A stretch of 64,000 bases of DNA. Origin: Phycomyces nitens (taxonomy: Eukaryota; Mucoromycota; Mucoromycetes; Mucorales; Phycomycetaceae). Positions 10,582 to 23,193 of the stretch are shown piece by piece; within the stretch, counting starts at the first letter, position 1; each line of letters begins with the position of its first letter. Both the position numbers and the translations under genes were made by a program. The notes below the pieces were generated by a model. The model made no database searches, was not told where the DNA came from, and saw only the letters and a program-made list of their open reading frames with translations. The DNA lies in the NCBI GenBank assembly GCA_022702545.1, contig JAHRBC010000002.1, positions 1,922,001 to 1,986,000 on the forward strand. Direction: 5' to 3'.

Positions 10582-11667
10582 TCACATGGACATCTTCCGG
10601 GCAGAATTGGCTTCTTTGGTTTGGTCTCCAGTATTGATTTGATCCAGTGTGTCATTGACAACCTTGTGCTGTTTTGATAGCTTTTCTAATGCTGTTTCCG
10701 TCGATAGTCCTGACAGGGCTACAGACAAGGTCAATCGTAACCCATGGCTCCAATATCCACACTTACTTAGAACGGCCACATTGACCTCGTCTGCCAGTCC
10801 CTGGCGGTGTTCATTGTTAAAAAGATAGGAAGAAGTGGACTTGGCTGGATCAGGGTAGGCAATCAATGGAGACACTCTGTCAATGATATCTCTTAGAGAC
10901 TGGTGTTGAGTGCCCAGATTGGTTTGGGCAAACGTAATGGCCTCTATCTCATCACCCGATCGTACAATCTCGACAAATTGTTGGCAGGCGAGTTTGTACA
11001 TCAGGATCTCAAAGTAAGTCGGCTCTTCAGCAGCTGGAGTCACTTGGGTCATGATGGGGAAGTTGAGTCGAATCGTTTGAGTGGCACGATCAATGTTGCC
11101 CATCAGAATGCTGTCATAAATATCTACAGGACACTCACTCTGCTAATTCAGCACAACACTTTATCTCCCTTGTTCTCCTTATTCTTCTTTGGCCTATTCT
11201 CTCTGGGGGATCAATATAATATAGATAATGCTTGCCTTTTCTTGCGTCGAGCAGTCTCCAAGAGGGATCTTGTAAAATCTCATTTATTCTCTTGTTTTGA
11301 ATCCAATTTTTTTCCCTGTACTCACCATCCTCTTCAGTGTCCATATCTTCGGCTGTGGATCGTATAATTAGGACCCTTGTTGTCACACTCTAATAAACTT
11401 ACCTACACCATCTGCCAGAGCCCTTGGTTTTTCGTCTTCTTCTTCTTCCATACTATTGTTATCTGTCCAAACGTCAGTATGCCGACATTTCATCTCCCGC
11501 CCCAAGATACTTTTGACTGGTGCTTCAGAGAGGTCTTCGCTACGGGCCGCTAGTTTGTTGGTCTCAAACTGAAGTGCTTTTGCTGTATTCTTGTAACAAT
11601 TGTTAAGCAAGTATTCGGTAACTATGGAGATGCATGTTGAATCTGTAATGTCGCTCATGGCCAGCAA
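10582..11667 (-). CDS. LisH-CTLH-CRA protein (GID/CTLH E3 ligase subunit, Gid8/RanBP9-type)
   Basis: A 272-aa protein from exons 11667-11403, 11352-11326, 11268-11236, 11123-10767 and 10718-10582. A LisH motif lies near residues 8-40 (SIVTEYLLNNCYKNTAKALQ). A CTLH begins at IYDSILMGNIDRATQTI (near 110), and a CRA region follows (ITFAQTNLG ... PLIAYPDPAKSTSSYLF). This order defines subunits of the GID/CTLH ubiquitin ligase that in yeast degrades gluconeogenic enzymes. There is no SPRY domain, so Gid8 is the better fit, though the AYPDP block resembles RanBP9/10. Intron 3 starts with GC (AAAG then GCAAGC at 11235), which I accept because it is the only join that keeps the CTLH in frame. A GTAAGT intron (10766-10719) inside the CRA is also inferred; reading through it is open but gives a poorer match. 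Confidence 0.78.
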
Positions 11668-14600
11668 TGGAGTAATTTTGTATGTTTGGTCAGAAGAAAA
11701 AGTGTATGTTCAAAACCAAGTTCACAAGGGTTCACAACCAAATGGCATTCCTGCGGTGAATAATGCAGTCACGTGCATAAGTTGAGCACCTTTGGTTTTT
11801 GCAGATTGGTTTGCGCTCCTACAATATCCATTGATTATTTTGTTAATTATTATTATTATTATTTAAAATAATAAATAAATGATAATGATGAATTGATTAA
11901 AAAAAAAGGGGGGTAGTCAATATATATATATATATATATATATAAAGAGGTTGCAGTATTCTCTTTGTCTTGCAGTCAAGAGCCATATTGCAAAGTGCTC
12001 AAAATCAGTCATCTAGTCGAGTAGAGTGGATATTTGTTATGCTCATTACAATCTCACACAATTATAGAAACCAAATTCGAGTAATAAACAAAGCATTGTT
12101 GTCCAAATATTAAATCGAGAGGGTCTTTACGGAAATATACGTCCAACGAACCAGAACATTAAGCTTGATATTGAGGAAAATTATATTGAATTGTAGGCTC
12201 ACCAGCATGTAAATATCCATCTCAAAGCCATATAATAATGATATAAAAAATCATCATCATTTATCAGCAAGCTGGCAGAGGAAGAAATTTCAGTCTCAAG
12301 GGCCGAGGGAATATAAATGGGTTTGGTGGACAATCTGGTCAAGAACAAACGGATGGCAAACATCGTTTTTAGCACAAAGGCCTTCATTGCAACAAGCTCT
12401 CATGAGGGCCGGAAAAAAATGGATATAGTATGGCTGAAATACACTCTGAACAGTCTGCATGTCCTTATTCTCGTCGGCTTCCTTTCCTGTGCTGATATTT
12501 AAGCATCTTGTAAGTATAGAGAATGGAATATCAATTCAATGCTTTCCATGGCTGCACAAGAAACCTTTTATTCTTGTCGAGATGCAGTGCACCAAAAGAA
12601 GAAGAAATTTCCATGATCGGCCAAAAGATTTTAACCGAGAAAATAATAAGAAAGATTAATCTCGGAATCACCTTTTGAATAGGTCTTTATTCTACACTGT
12701 TAATTAGGTTCAGAGGTCTTGGTAAAATACAAGATATCTTTAGCTAGATTCCGTGATAGAAAATATCCAATTGTCTTGGGATCATATATTGAATACCCTC
12801 TGGAAAACTGTCGATATTTTGGTAGACAATTTCAAGGGAACCCAAGGCTCCTTCTATGCATACCTGCACATGAATATTTGGTTTAATGAATAGATTTTCT
12901 ATCTTGAAAAAGTTGTTACTTTCCATTTCAAGGATTGCCTGCCTGGATCTCGTGGATATATCACAGTATAAACATAATTTACCACCCGTGGATGCAGGGT
13001 TATGCTATCTTTTGAACTTTACATGACATTCTTGTTTATTAACTGGGGGGGGGTATGTATTGTCTTTTAAAGATTTACAATGGAATTAGCCATGGCTATT
13101 AAAAAGGGTACAATTGGCTACAAAATATTAATGACCAGGCTCTAATTGATTTCCAAGTCCAAAGTAAAGATGATGAAAAAAAAATAAGAACCATAAACAA
13201 CTTGTCCTTTGGGCCAGACATGCGTTTAATTCTCTCTTTTGTTTTTGGTTTGGAAACAGATTTAAAGAAAGAGTGCTTAATATTCCAAATGATATTCCAA
13301 GGTTTGAGATGGTTAATAGATTGGTACTGTGCAAACAAAAACAAAGAATCTAAGCTGCATATATATACACATGTAGATTATATACAATAGAGCGATGGAG
13401 TTGAGTCTCTTGCTGAAATATTCAAAGCTTCTATTTGAAGACTTGCATTGCATTGCTATACTTTTCTTTTAATAAAGAGTACAATATGTTAAAACTTGTG
13501 GACCAGAAATAATAGGTTGAATAACTCAATATTTGGGAATAGTATAAAGCACAAGTCATATTGATAAGAATAATCATCAATGTATACCACATAACATTCA
13601 CTCTATAATCAGCAGCACCATTTGTCGTACTTAAAAATCAAAATGCCCAAGGTACATAGTGGCTTACATTGTTGCTTGGTACAAGAGTTTAGAATTAATG
13701 TGCTGTCAAATGTAATAGCAATATTCCTTTATCTCATGGAGACTATTATCTCTAAAAAAACGGTGTGTTTTTGAGTAGTTTTTGTAAAGCTTTCAGGGTA
13801 TTCAAAGATTTTTTTCTCTATAAAACTACGAGTCTTGTTCCCCAAAGAGATTGTGTTGAATATCCGCCTTTTGAAGATATAGGCTAAAATAAATAAATAA
13901 TAAAAAACATTTGATTATAGGCAAAATACATGGAGGCTAACGGTGATTTTTTTTCTGGTTTCTTTGGTATTGTAAAGAGTCACTTTTGGAGTGTGCCTGT
14001 TTGACTTTGCAAGTTGCTCCCAGAATAGTATATAGTAATATTTTGATGGAAGGAGTAGGGATTATAATTGAGGCGTACATCTTTGGCCAATTTCCGAGCA
14101 ATCTTATGCCAATGTCAAATCCCAGTTTCAATAAGCCAAGAAACAGTTTAAGAAAGTTCATTCCATCTGCTAATTTATTTCACAGCCTTTAATATATTGT
14201 CTATTGCTACAGCAGGCCAGGATATCTACAGAGACATTATAGTCTTTAAAATAAAATAAAAGAAAAAGGTTTAACCAGCCAAGAGACTCTAGCCCACCAC
14301 TCGTTTTAATACACACACAAAAGAACGCTCTGATTAACTTTTTGGTACAGATGATTTCTATTTATATTCCTATATACTATTAATGGCTTTTATTCTAGTA
14401 ACCAGCTAATTGGCGTGTATTATCCTATCCCTTGATATTGTCTGTAGCTGCTAGGTGCATGCATAAAAAAACACTACCTTTTGATGCCACAAGAACCAAT
14501 CTATGGATATGAATAAACCGCTGCTTAAAATAAAATTGACAATTGATACCCCACCGAATGAGAAGAAAAATCCGCCTATCAATATTCTATTCTCAGCTCA

Positions 14601-15319
14601 TGGATACAATGTCCGTCTATTGTCACAGATTTCAGTGTGTGGTATTTCACCGTTTTTCTAGTGTTGACTGGAATACACCAGATATTGGTGGTCCGTTGAA
14701 AATACTCAAGTATTGTCTTTTGTCATGCAATAAGGGGTATATTTTATTCTAGAGTGAAGTTTTTGTCCAGATTGCTTGGATTGTGCTTGTTCTACAATAA
14801 TATCTTGTATTCATTACAAACCATCTTTTTTTTTATTAAACCTGCGGTGAATAAACCTTTTGGCCATTCCAACAGCGCGTACAACTGAAATAAAGAAGAC
14901 ATTTACAATAACATCATCTTTGTTGGTTTAAACCAGTCATGTAGCCAATAAGACATATACAAACCCTTGTCTGAACCCCAAGGATTACGATATGCCAATA
15001 ATTACCCAAGGGCTCAAGGGTAAAGATGTATAGATTTCTAAATGTTCTCTAGTGACTATAATTATCACTATTGCGGGGTATATTATTCTCCCAACTCTCG
15101 CTCTTGGTCCTTTGTCTTTTCTTTTGATCTACCTGTCTTGCTCTTTATATAGTGTAGTTTGCTCTCAATTTGTGAGACCAGATTAGATGGTATTCTTGAA
15201 TCTGGGTAAATAAATAAATATCAAAAAAACTGAGTTGGACCCATCATCCTTTGTGTTTTCTTTCCAATATCTTTTTTTTTATTATTTTTTATTTATTTAT
15301 TTACTTTCTTTTTTAAGCC
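11668..15319. other. Long AT-rich intergenic region
   Basis: A 3.65-kb stretch without a recognisable gene. It contains TA runs (11920-11943), A/T homopolymers, a G run near 13044-13052 and scattered short frames. The minus strand at about 13000-12200 has broken but protein-like frames (12926-12744 and 12387-12199), which may be a decayed gene. A 74-codon frame on the minus strand (14161-13937) has no known motif. The last 200 bases are the T-rich 5' flank of the transporter gene. Confidence 0.5.
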
Positions 15320-17018
15320 ATGGATGAAAAGAACGGTCCACAGACTGCAGAAATTATTATCCAAGACAAGCCGATAAACGATGATCAAGGGTCAATTCGT
15401 TCGGGTCACTCCAGCCACTCTACAAAACACTTGATAGATCCACCAGATGGTGGACGTGCATGGCTTGTTTTGTTTGGATGTTTTTGTGTAAGGATTTTAT
15501 AAATTGCAATATTTACAATTGTTTTGGATATTGGGGCACAAGAAACAAGAAATCTTTCAAGTCAATTCCAAAACATTAATTTTTTATTATATATATTTAT
15601 ATTTATATATATATCTTAGGGTTTATTTTGCACGTAAGTACAAGACACCATCTTCCTTTCTTCATGAGAATTAACCTCGTTTTCATAAAGACAAGGCTAC
15701 AACTACACAGCTGGAATCTACTTTGACTACTACAATCGAGAGGTCTTCAAGGACCAGATGAATGCGCTCTCATGGATCCATTCGCTCTGGCTGGCACTTG
15801 CCAATATCGTTGGACCGTTTTTCTGTTTTTTGGCCTATAGAGTGGGTTACAAATGGATGCTGGTTGCAGCAATTTTCTTGTGTTCTGGTGCAATGATGCT
15901 TGCCAGTATAGCTACTCAGGTAAAAGAGTTGATTGGACATCTCGGATTCTTAATTGTATTTAACTAATTCTGTACTATTAGATCTGGCACTTGTACTTGA
16001 CCCAAGGTGTTATTGCTGGCATTGGAGCTTCCCTGGTCTGGTTTCCGTGTGTCAGTGCTGCCCAGCAATGGTTTTCGAGAAAGAGAGGCTTGAGTGTAGG
16101 ACTGGCAATCTCTGGATCTGGATTTGGTGGCTTGGTTCTCTCCAATATCATCCAGGCAGCCATTGATAACCTTGGTTACCGATGGTCTCTTCGTATCCTT
16201 GGTTTCATCACATTTGCCCTTCTTTGCATTTGCGCTGCGTTTGTTCGGCCACTCAATCGACCTTCGCATGTCTCTGGCTCACGAATCATTGATCTGTCGC
16301 CATTTAGAAACCGTCAATTTGTCATCTTATTTGTCGTCCAGGTCCTGTGTAACTTTGCATTTAATGTAAGAATTGCTGTTGCTATTCTTTTTTTTTTGCC
16401 AAAACTAACCTAAAATAATATAATTTACTAAAATACTAGATTCCCTCTGGATTTCTACCTGGTAAGCCAGATACATTATAACCCCAGAAACGTACTAATG
16501 TTCTTGTAGCCTACGCAAACCATATTGGACTCGATCGTTGGGTTGGAACCAATCTGTCGGCAATTAGTGCGGGTGTCATGATTGTAGGCAAAATATCCGG
16601 TGGATTGCTAGGTGACTACTGTGTTGGACGTGCAACGGCTGCTTTCCTTTGCACCATCCTGACAGGCGTAATGTGTCTTGCCCTATGGCTAAATGCCAAT
16701 TCGGCTGCGACTGTGTGGGCATTTGCTGCAATGTTTGGGTTGTTTGGTGGAGGCTACCTCACGACAGTTCCGGCCGTGCTGGCCCAGGTGGTTGGCATGG
16801 AAGACATTGAGGCGGCAAACGGATTGCTTTTCTTTGGGTGGTTCTTTGGCGGTCTGTTTGGTACTCCCATATCGTCTGCCCTGATCAATAACGTGGCTGA
16901 TGAGCCAACCTACAGCTATGCAATCATATTTAGTGGTGTGATTCTTGTTGTAGCGGGTATTTTGCTTTGGGTTGTTCGTGTACAACGTGGAGGGTGGTAT
17001 CCCTTTAAGATGGTCTAG
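15320..17018 (+). CDS. MFS transporter, monocarboxylate transporter (MCT)-like
   Basis: A 441-aa major facilitator protein from six exons: 15320-15487, 15620-15633, 15691-15919, 15982-16365, 16440-16461 and 16510-17018. The MCT signature DPPDGGRAW (residues 40-48) comes right before the first membrane segment. About 12 hydrophobic segments follow in two groups, split by the loop with RPLNRPSHVSGSRIIDLSPF, and the cytosolic side carries SRKRGLSVGLAISGSGFGG. Fungal members (Mch-type) are plasma-membrane or vacuolar carriers of organic acids or riboflavin; the substrate here is not readable. Exons 2 and 5 are 14 and 22 nt, and both are needed to keep transmembrane segments in frame (GLFCTQGYNY; IPSGFLPAY). 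Confidence 0.88.
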
Positions 17019-17123
17019 TTTGGTAGAGACTTTACATGTATATCTATAAAAAAAAACCAAGCTTCTTTATTTTATATAATAACAATAACAATAATAATAT
17101 TAATACTACTACTACTACTAATA

Positions 17124-17160
<37 letters not shown>

Positions 17161-19041
17161 TTGGTCTGAGAGACAGGGTTAAAAAAGACAATACGGGGTA
17201 AGCATGGGATATTTGTATAAATCTTCTGAAATTCGATCTTGTCGTTGTGCATGGCAACCCGGGGAATAATTGTGAATCTCAAGGCTCTGTACTGATCTTA
17301 TCACACTAATAATGACCAGCATGATAAAGTATTGCTACATGACTTTTTGGCTAAAGGCAAGGCTAATGAAAATCACATGAAAGACACCACTGATCCTTAA
17401 TCCAGGCAGTTCCCCGCACCCTTTATACATGTATTTACATGGAATTCATGTGAAATAGTCTTAAAAATATTAAACAGGATTCCTGCAAAAACATATTGTT
17501 GGTTGCGAGATCAATGCAACCAAGGAAATCTACCAGAAAAGCATGATTCCTATAAAGACAAGGCAATTCTTCGGAAATCCATGGTCGATTTCTCCATTTG
17601 ATCCGAATTTACAACATTAAAATTGATTTGTTTTAAAATAACAAGGCCAATCATGATCAGGACGCGTATCCTTGTTTGGTGTGGAACGTTGCAAGGATCT
17701 CTCGGTTCGTTTTGCTGGTGTTCAGAATGGCTCGTTTCCCCCCTTTAGCCTTTAGCCTTTAGCCTCTTGACTATGATCAGCAGATAAATATGGTTAAAGG
17801 CGAGTGCCTAGGCGAGATCACTGGTATGGGGACAGGGAAACCAATATATATATATATATATATAAAGAAGATATTATGCTAAACAAGCATCAGATAATTA
17901 TTGTTATTTATATGCCATTAGTTCTGGAATTTGCTACTAAAATAGCCTACCCTGGTTTGCCTAAACTCGATTGACACGTATCAAATAAAGAGTGTAAATG
18001 TGTTGATCCACCAAAAAGAAGCGTTTGATCGCCTAGCTATATATGTCTATAGAGGCGCTCATTTAATTGGCAAGGGTGAGCCTGATCCTCTTTAAAACAG
18101 TTTGCCAAAAAGACCGTTTTCTTATATTTTCATATGCTACATGTATAGAGACGTATTATGTAGGCAGGAGTAAAGGAACCCGCATTCGCAATGCCTTTCT
18201 ACCAGAGCAAGCCATTCCATCGACAAATAACAGTGGGATCATAAAAATGTGAATTATCTTGTGTGGAACCAGCTAAATTAACCCATCATTGAGTACAGTG
18301 AAAGCCTTTGTAGCCAAGCACTGGTCTCTAATCTGATCGATTGAGGCATGGTCGCCCTATTTCTGCCACATTGTAGCTTAAATATAGCCAAACCATCGAC
18401 TGGCTTCCTTCAGCCCTTAATCGTTTCCTGACCAAGTTTAATCATGATGGCCTTGTGTGTTCCGGAATTGATCGATATTGAAATCCGGGTTTGGAAGTGC
18501 GCGGATTATTTTATTGATCAGAAACAGATTTGTTTCAAAAATAAAATAAAAAATCAAAGCCTACTCGAGTGCTTTTTATTTATTTATTTGTACTATTAGC
18601 AATATCCAAAGGTGTCCTTTAAGAGATTGCCCACCATTGTCTTTTGTTTACATTGATTTAGCCGTCACATGGAAACACCAGTGCACGCTGTGACATGCTA
18701 TATCTGATTTGGTGGATAATTGTTACTTTCATCTTCTACAAATTAGGCTCCTTCTGTCGCAATCGGTTATTTGTTCTGCTCTTGTTCAGTTGGATAGACA
18801 AATTAAAAAGGGGTAGCCAAAAGCGAGAAAGAAGGTTGGTGTACTTTGAGATTAAGTCCATCTCAACGGACGAATCATAGTGGCCATTTTGATGGTCCGA
18901 CCCGTACTGAGTCTTTGAGGTCGGGAGATTGTGTCACAAACCCCAAGCAACAGATTAAGCATCCTCAAGAGATAAAAAAAAAAGGCAGTATTTTTTAGGA
19001 CTCTCCCTTCTTTCTCTACTTTCTGCTATTCTTTCAAAAAA
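17019..19041. other. Intergenic region before the desaturase gene
   Basis: No gene seen in 2.0 kb. It holds a (TAA)n tract (17120-17159), a short direct repeat of CCTTTAG near 17742-17765 and a TA run (17844-17862). The 5' flank of the desaturase at about 18970-19040 is A-rich then pyrimidine-rich. No firm promoter element can be named. Confidence 0.5.
17120..17159. repeat. (TAA)n microsatellite
   Basis: About 13 TAA/ATA units in the 3' flank of the transporter gene, continuing a shorter (ACT)n tract just before it. Confidence 0.85.
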
Positions 19042-20551
19042 ATGGCACCAAGCGCCACAGAAGCAGGTAAGACAACAGCCAAAACCTACAACAACCCCTT
19101 GCTAATCCTGCCCTCTTTCATCATCAAGGCATGCCTGTGTTCACCCGAGAACAGTTCGATGCCATTAACCAGCAGGTCAAGGACGGTGTCGAGGGCGCAA
19201 GAAAGTACATCGTAATCGACAACAAGCTCTACGATGTCACTGATTTTGTCGACGACCATCCAGGAGGCACAAAGGTACTAATGACCCATGTCGGTAAAGA
19301 TGCCACAGGTAAGAATGTCCAGATAGGCCCAAAATGTGCCTTGCTGACATTGCTTTAGACGTCTTCCATGCCATGCACCCTCCCTCTGCCTACGAAATGC
19401 TAGCAAACCACTATGTTGCCGACCTTGCCCCAAAGACCCCCACACCCGTCTCAGCAGAGGTCCAGGCTGGCATCGACTTTGCGGTCGAGATGAGACAACT
19501 ACGAGAGAATTTGGATAAGGAGGGCTACTTTAATGCTAGCACTCTGTTTTATACCTACAAGGTCCTCTCAACTTTGATGCTCTGTGGTGTCTCCATGACG
19601 ATCATCTATCTCTATGGCAACTCTACCCCTGCCGTCATTGCATCTGCCGTCTTGCTGGGCATCTTTTGGCAGCAGTGCGGTTGGCTGTCCCACGACTTTG
19701 GCCATCATCAGGCCTCCAAGAACCGCGATTTTAACGATACAATGGTTGTATTCCTCGGTAGCTTTTGCCAGGGATTCTCTCTTTCCTGGTGGAAGAACAA
19801 GCACAACACTCACCACGCATCTACCAACGTGAGTGGCCATGATCCCGATATCGACACTGCTCCCATTTTCCTGTGGGATGAGCTTGCATCGGCAAACTAT
19901 TACGGATCTCTCCAGGATACTCCTGGACCAGTTACCAGATTCCTTGCCGAGAATGTCCTGCCATACCAAACCCGCTACTACTTCTTTGTGCTTGCCTTTG
20001 CCCGTCTCTCATGGGCCCTGCAGTCCCTTAGCTACTCTTTCAAAGCCGGAGCCATCAACAAGTCCGCCAAGCTCAACTTTTTCGAGCGGTCCTCGCTTGT
20101 TATCCACTGGATCCTCTTCACTACCGCAACTGTTTTGTGGATCGGCAGCTTCCGTAACATGATTCTTTTCTTCGTTGTTTCCCAGTCAGTGACTGGCTAC
20201 GCACTGGCCTTTGTGTTTGCATTGAACCACAATGGTATGCCTGTTATCTCTCAGGAGAAGGCTGAGGAGATGGAATTTTATGAGATCCAGACAATTACTG
20301 GTCGTGATGTCTCGTTGGGATTATTTGGTGACTGGTTCTTTGGTGGTCTCAACTACCAAATCGAACACCATCTCTTCCCTGACATGCCCCGTCACAGCCT
20401 GCCCAAGGTTAAGCCAATGGTAAAGTCTCTCTGCAAGAAGTACAACATCAATTACCATGACACCTCTGCCTTCAAGGGCACCATGGAGGTCCTTGATACC
20501 TTGGACGTTGTCCAAAAGTTGTCATTGAAGTTGAGCAAAAAGGCCTTTTAA
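19042..20551 (+). CDS. Front-end (delta-6-type) fatty acid desaturase with N-terminal cytochrome b5 domain
   Basis: A 465-aa ER-membrane desaturase from exons 19042-19066, 19129-19308 and 19359-20551. The fused cytochrome b5 domain has the heme-binding HPGG at residues 52-55. The three histidine boxes are HDFGH (180-184), HNTHH (217-221) and QIEHH (402-406). Glutamine in place of the first histidine of box 3 marks front-end desaturases, which add a double bond between an existing one and the carboxyl end. In Mucor and Rhizopus the delta-6 enzyme makes gamma-linolenic acid from linoleic acid, which is the likely role here. Length is as expected for that family. Regioselectivity (delta-6 versus delta-8 or delta-5) cannot be fixed from sequence alone. 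Codon use is C-ending, suggesting strong expression. Confidence 0.93.
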
Positions 20552-21095
20552 TAACAATAAGTAGTATCATATATATATCTTCATCACCCTCCCCCCTTTT
20601 TCTTCCATCCATTATTTTCATCCTTCATCTTTTTGCCATTTTTTTCTTTCTTTCTTTCTTTCTTTTTAGTGAGTATATAGAATAAATATTAATTATATAT
20701 ATAAATATAAATATATAAATATATAATCACAATATACAAATCTTGCTTATATTTTATCCGGTCGCCCTGTAAAATAAAAACAGATAGAAATAAAAAGGAG
20801 GTCAAAACTCGTTCCTATTTTTTTGTGGTGCCTGGATTTGAACACGCCTTGAGAGGCCCAGCCCAACAATCTGTTGTCCGCCCTAGGGCCCCACGCCTGG
20901 CTGGCTTCGATTCCTGATGAATATTTTTTGTTTGAATGCCTCTATGAATTTCCTTTTTGTTGGCTGTGTGTCGCTGTGTCGCTGTGTTACTGCCATGCTC
21001 TGTCTAATACACTTAAATACATGCACGTTATATATTTAACAAGTTCAATTCAATTCAATTCAATCCTCTCTCTCTCTCTTTTTCTTTCTTCCAAA
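20552..21095. other. Intergenic region between the desaturase and a small ORF
   Basis: Contains the desaturase 3' flank with a (TTTC)n tract near 20642-20668 and AT runs to about 20730. Near 20823-20898 lies a GC-rich segment that looks superficially like a tRNA in reverse but fails on folding. A CAATT tandem repeat and CT-rich leader (about 21041-21090) come directly before the small ORF. Confidence 0.45.
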
Positions 21096-21278
21096 ATGCT
21101 TCAATTGGCTCTTCGTGACCGTCTTACGTCCCTGACTGCTAAACTCTCTAGCCAGCCCAAGCCTCCAACCATGGATACCATCAAAAGCCCTGACATATCT
21201 GTGTTTGAACGAACCTATGTCTCGTTCCCGGAATTCATCGATCCCACACCTGCTCAGGAAGACAGTCCTCAGCATTAG
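21096..21278 (+). CDS. Small hypothetical protein (60 aa)
   Basis: A 60-codon ORF starting MLQLALRDRLTSLTAKL and ending in TPAQEDSPQH. Support comes from its context: a CAATT repeat and a long pyrimidine tract immediately before the ATG, as in the leaders of well-expressed genes here, and a GC content above the flanks. The composition (an amphipathic N-terminus, then PKPP and a Ser/Pro-rich acidic tail) is protein-like, but I recognise no family. It could be a short secreted or mitochondrial peptide, a conserved small protein, or chance. No intron is needed. An in-frame upstream start at 20874 gives a Cys/His-rich extension that looks unlikely. Confidence 0.4.
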   Translation: MLQLALRDRLTSLTAKLSSQPKPPTMDTIKSPDISVFERTYVSFPEFIDPTPAQEDSPQH

Positions 21279-21691
21279 ACTTTACATATCCATTGGCTCT
21301 GGCAGCTTTATCTCGAGAGGATCATGAATAACACTTTGATAGTCTATTCTTTGTATTTCGCTCAATCTTTCATACCCTACACTCTACTTATCAATTGTAT
21401 TCACATCATAATCAGATTATTATATATATATATACACATATATATACATACATATATATATATATTTTTAAAAAAAAATTGCAAACATTTGTGTTATTTC
21501 ATGCTTGCAAAAATAAAGAAGAATCAATATATATATATAATATATATAATATTTAAATGTAAAAATAGCAGTAAAAGGTAGAAATAACAGTAATGTACAG
21601 CATTAAGAATATATTTATATATATATATATATATGTTTATTAAACAGGTGCAAACTAATAATAAAAGAGAGCAGCAATTGATCATTAGTCA
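21279..21691. other. AT-rich convergent intergenic region
   Basis: Dominated by TA-rich tracts (21420-21470, 21527-21555, 21610-21640). The apparent reading frame here is only repeat-encoded Tyr/Ile and is not a gene. Confidence 0.5.
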
Positions 21692-22756
21692 TTAGTCACC
21701 AATCACACACACATATATATATACTACACTCACATAGTTGCTTGGGATAATACCCACTGTACCGTCCATCTTGCGTGCTTGCCACCAATTACCAGCTCGG
21801 CTCGCAATCTCCAACACCTCAAACTTTTCAAAACTCAATTCGGTCGGGTCGTCTCGGTTGGCTTGATCTTTTGATGCGATTAGAACAATCAATTAATGAG
21901 TAAGCAACTTACAGGCATGGAGTGCCTCAACACGTTCTGTGTACTCCATTGGTTCAAGCGGACCGTGCGCCATTGAAGGCACAGCGTCACTCGCCACGTT
22001 TTCGAGATAAGGTGACGTAGGACTGTATGGGGTATTACTGATAGAACGCGGACTCGAGTGGGCTGGGCTCATGCTTCTTGAGGAAATGGTCCGAAACATC
22101 TTTTCGCTGGTCATCTCAGCCGGCTCAATTCGTCTGCTGGGGCTTTGTCTGACTGAATTATTTTTGGTAACAAGTTTAGCCAATCTGTGACTGACCGCAC
22201 TGTCGGGTTCGCTACCGAAAACAATGACCCAGACAAACTATGATTCGCATGAGCACCTTGCGGTATCCAACAATGGGTTTATTTACCTGAATTATGGCCA
22301 TTATGATATGTCCGGCTGAATTTGCTCGTGCAGCGCTGTTATTATAGTATACTGGTGCCCACAGACTGGTGTTGATTTGTTGGGACAAGAGAGGAATACT
22401 CACGGCCAGAAAAGTCAATACCTTTATTTTATTTTTCACGAGTTAGTTAGTCATTGGATTTTTTTTATTTAATTTAATTAATTCTTACTGCCATTCGGTA
22501 CTGCATGAATAGTCCACCAAGGCTCAGGTATACAATGGCACTCGTCAAAAGGAGCTCGTACACAATCACCCACCAGGACAGTCCGCTATAGACATCCAGA
22601 TCGCACGCTGACCCAAACGCTATAATCCAACCACTCTATAATGACTTTATTTTTAATGGGCTATATTGATTGTATTGATCGACATACGAGTGATAGTACA
22701 GATGTGCTGAGAATAAACAAGTTTTCTCTAACAAAGCTGTTTTCAAGTCTTGGCAT
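21692..22756 (-). CDS. SHO1: Sho1-type osmosensor (four membrane segments plus SH3)
   Basis: A 283-aa protein from exons 22756-22688, 22635-22489, 22421-22287, 22237-21913 and 21867-21692. Four membrane segments lie near residues 12-32, 42-60, 70-90 and 107-125 (for example SWWVIVYELLLTSAIVYLSL and HIIMAIIQFVWVIVFGS). A Ser/Pro-rich cytosolic linker follows, then a C-terminal SH3 (about 222-278) with ALHAYQAN, NWWQAR and GIIPSNYV. This is the Sho1 architecture: a plasma-membrane sensor whose SH3 binds Pbs2 in the HOG osmostress pathway and which also feeds filamentous-growth signalling. The first exon was placed because MPRLENSFVRENLFILSTS splices in phase to complete membrane segment 1. Length is shorter than yeast Sho1 (367 aa), mainly in the linker. 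Confidence 0.9.
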
Positions 22757-23193
22757 TGGTGTATTAGAATAAGTAAATAGAGTGGTGATATAATTAAGAC
22801 CAATATTATATAAGAGGGAGAAAGAAGGAGAGTTGGCTGGCTGTGGTGGCTATCAACAAATAACTAGAGTTGGATAGAACAAATTATTATCGACAATCAC
22901 TTTTTTTTTTAATTTTTTTGGGCTGTGTAAGTAGAGTCACGATCTATATCACAAATACAAAGACATATATAAGCCTTGGAGCTTTTAATACTGTACAACG
23001 TATTACGGGGTAAGTTTATAATAATCAGCTTTGAGCATCATGACAGTTGCAAGTACATTGGAATGACTCAAAACAAGAACCAATAACAACAACACCCTTG
23101 ATTTGTATATACATATATATATATATATATATCTTGTAATTATAATTATATATATATATTTATATTTATATTTTAAATGCTTGGAAATTCTTG
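22757..23193. other. Intergenic region between two minus-strand genes
   Basis: Sho1 5' flank and AspRS 3' flank. It has T/A homopolymers near 22900-22920 and TA runs near 23113-23160; no coding signal. Confidence 0.5.

Noticed and set aside
11135..11386. Reading through introns of the GID-family gene as one 83-codon exon
   Set aside because: It ends in a stop before the CTLH domain and cannot be joined to it; the spliced model keeps frame.
20823..20898. tRNA-like segment on the minus strand (TTCAAAT T-loop-like sequence and a partly paired acceptor stem)
   Set aside because: The T-stem does not pair, the anticodon stem leaves a five-base loop and the D-arm is missing, so it does not fold as a tRNA.
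21324..21581. An 85-codon Tyr/Ile-rich plus frame
   Set aside because: Produced by TA-rich repeats in a 3' flank.
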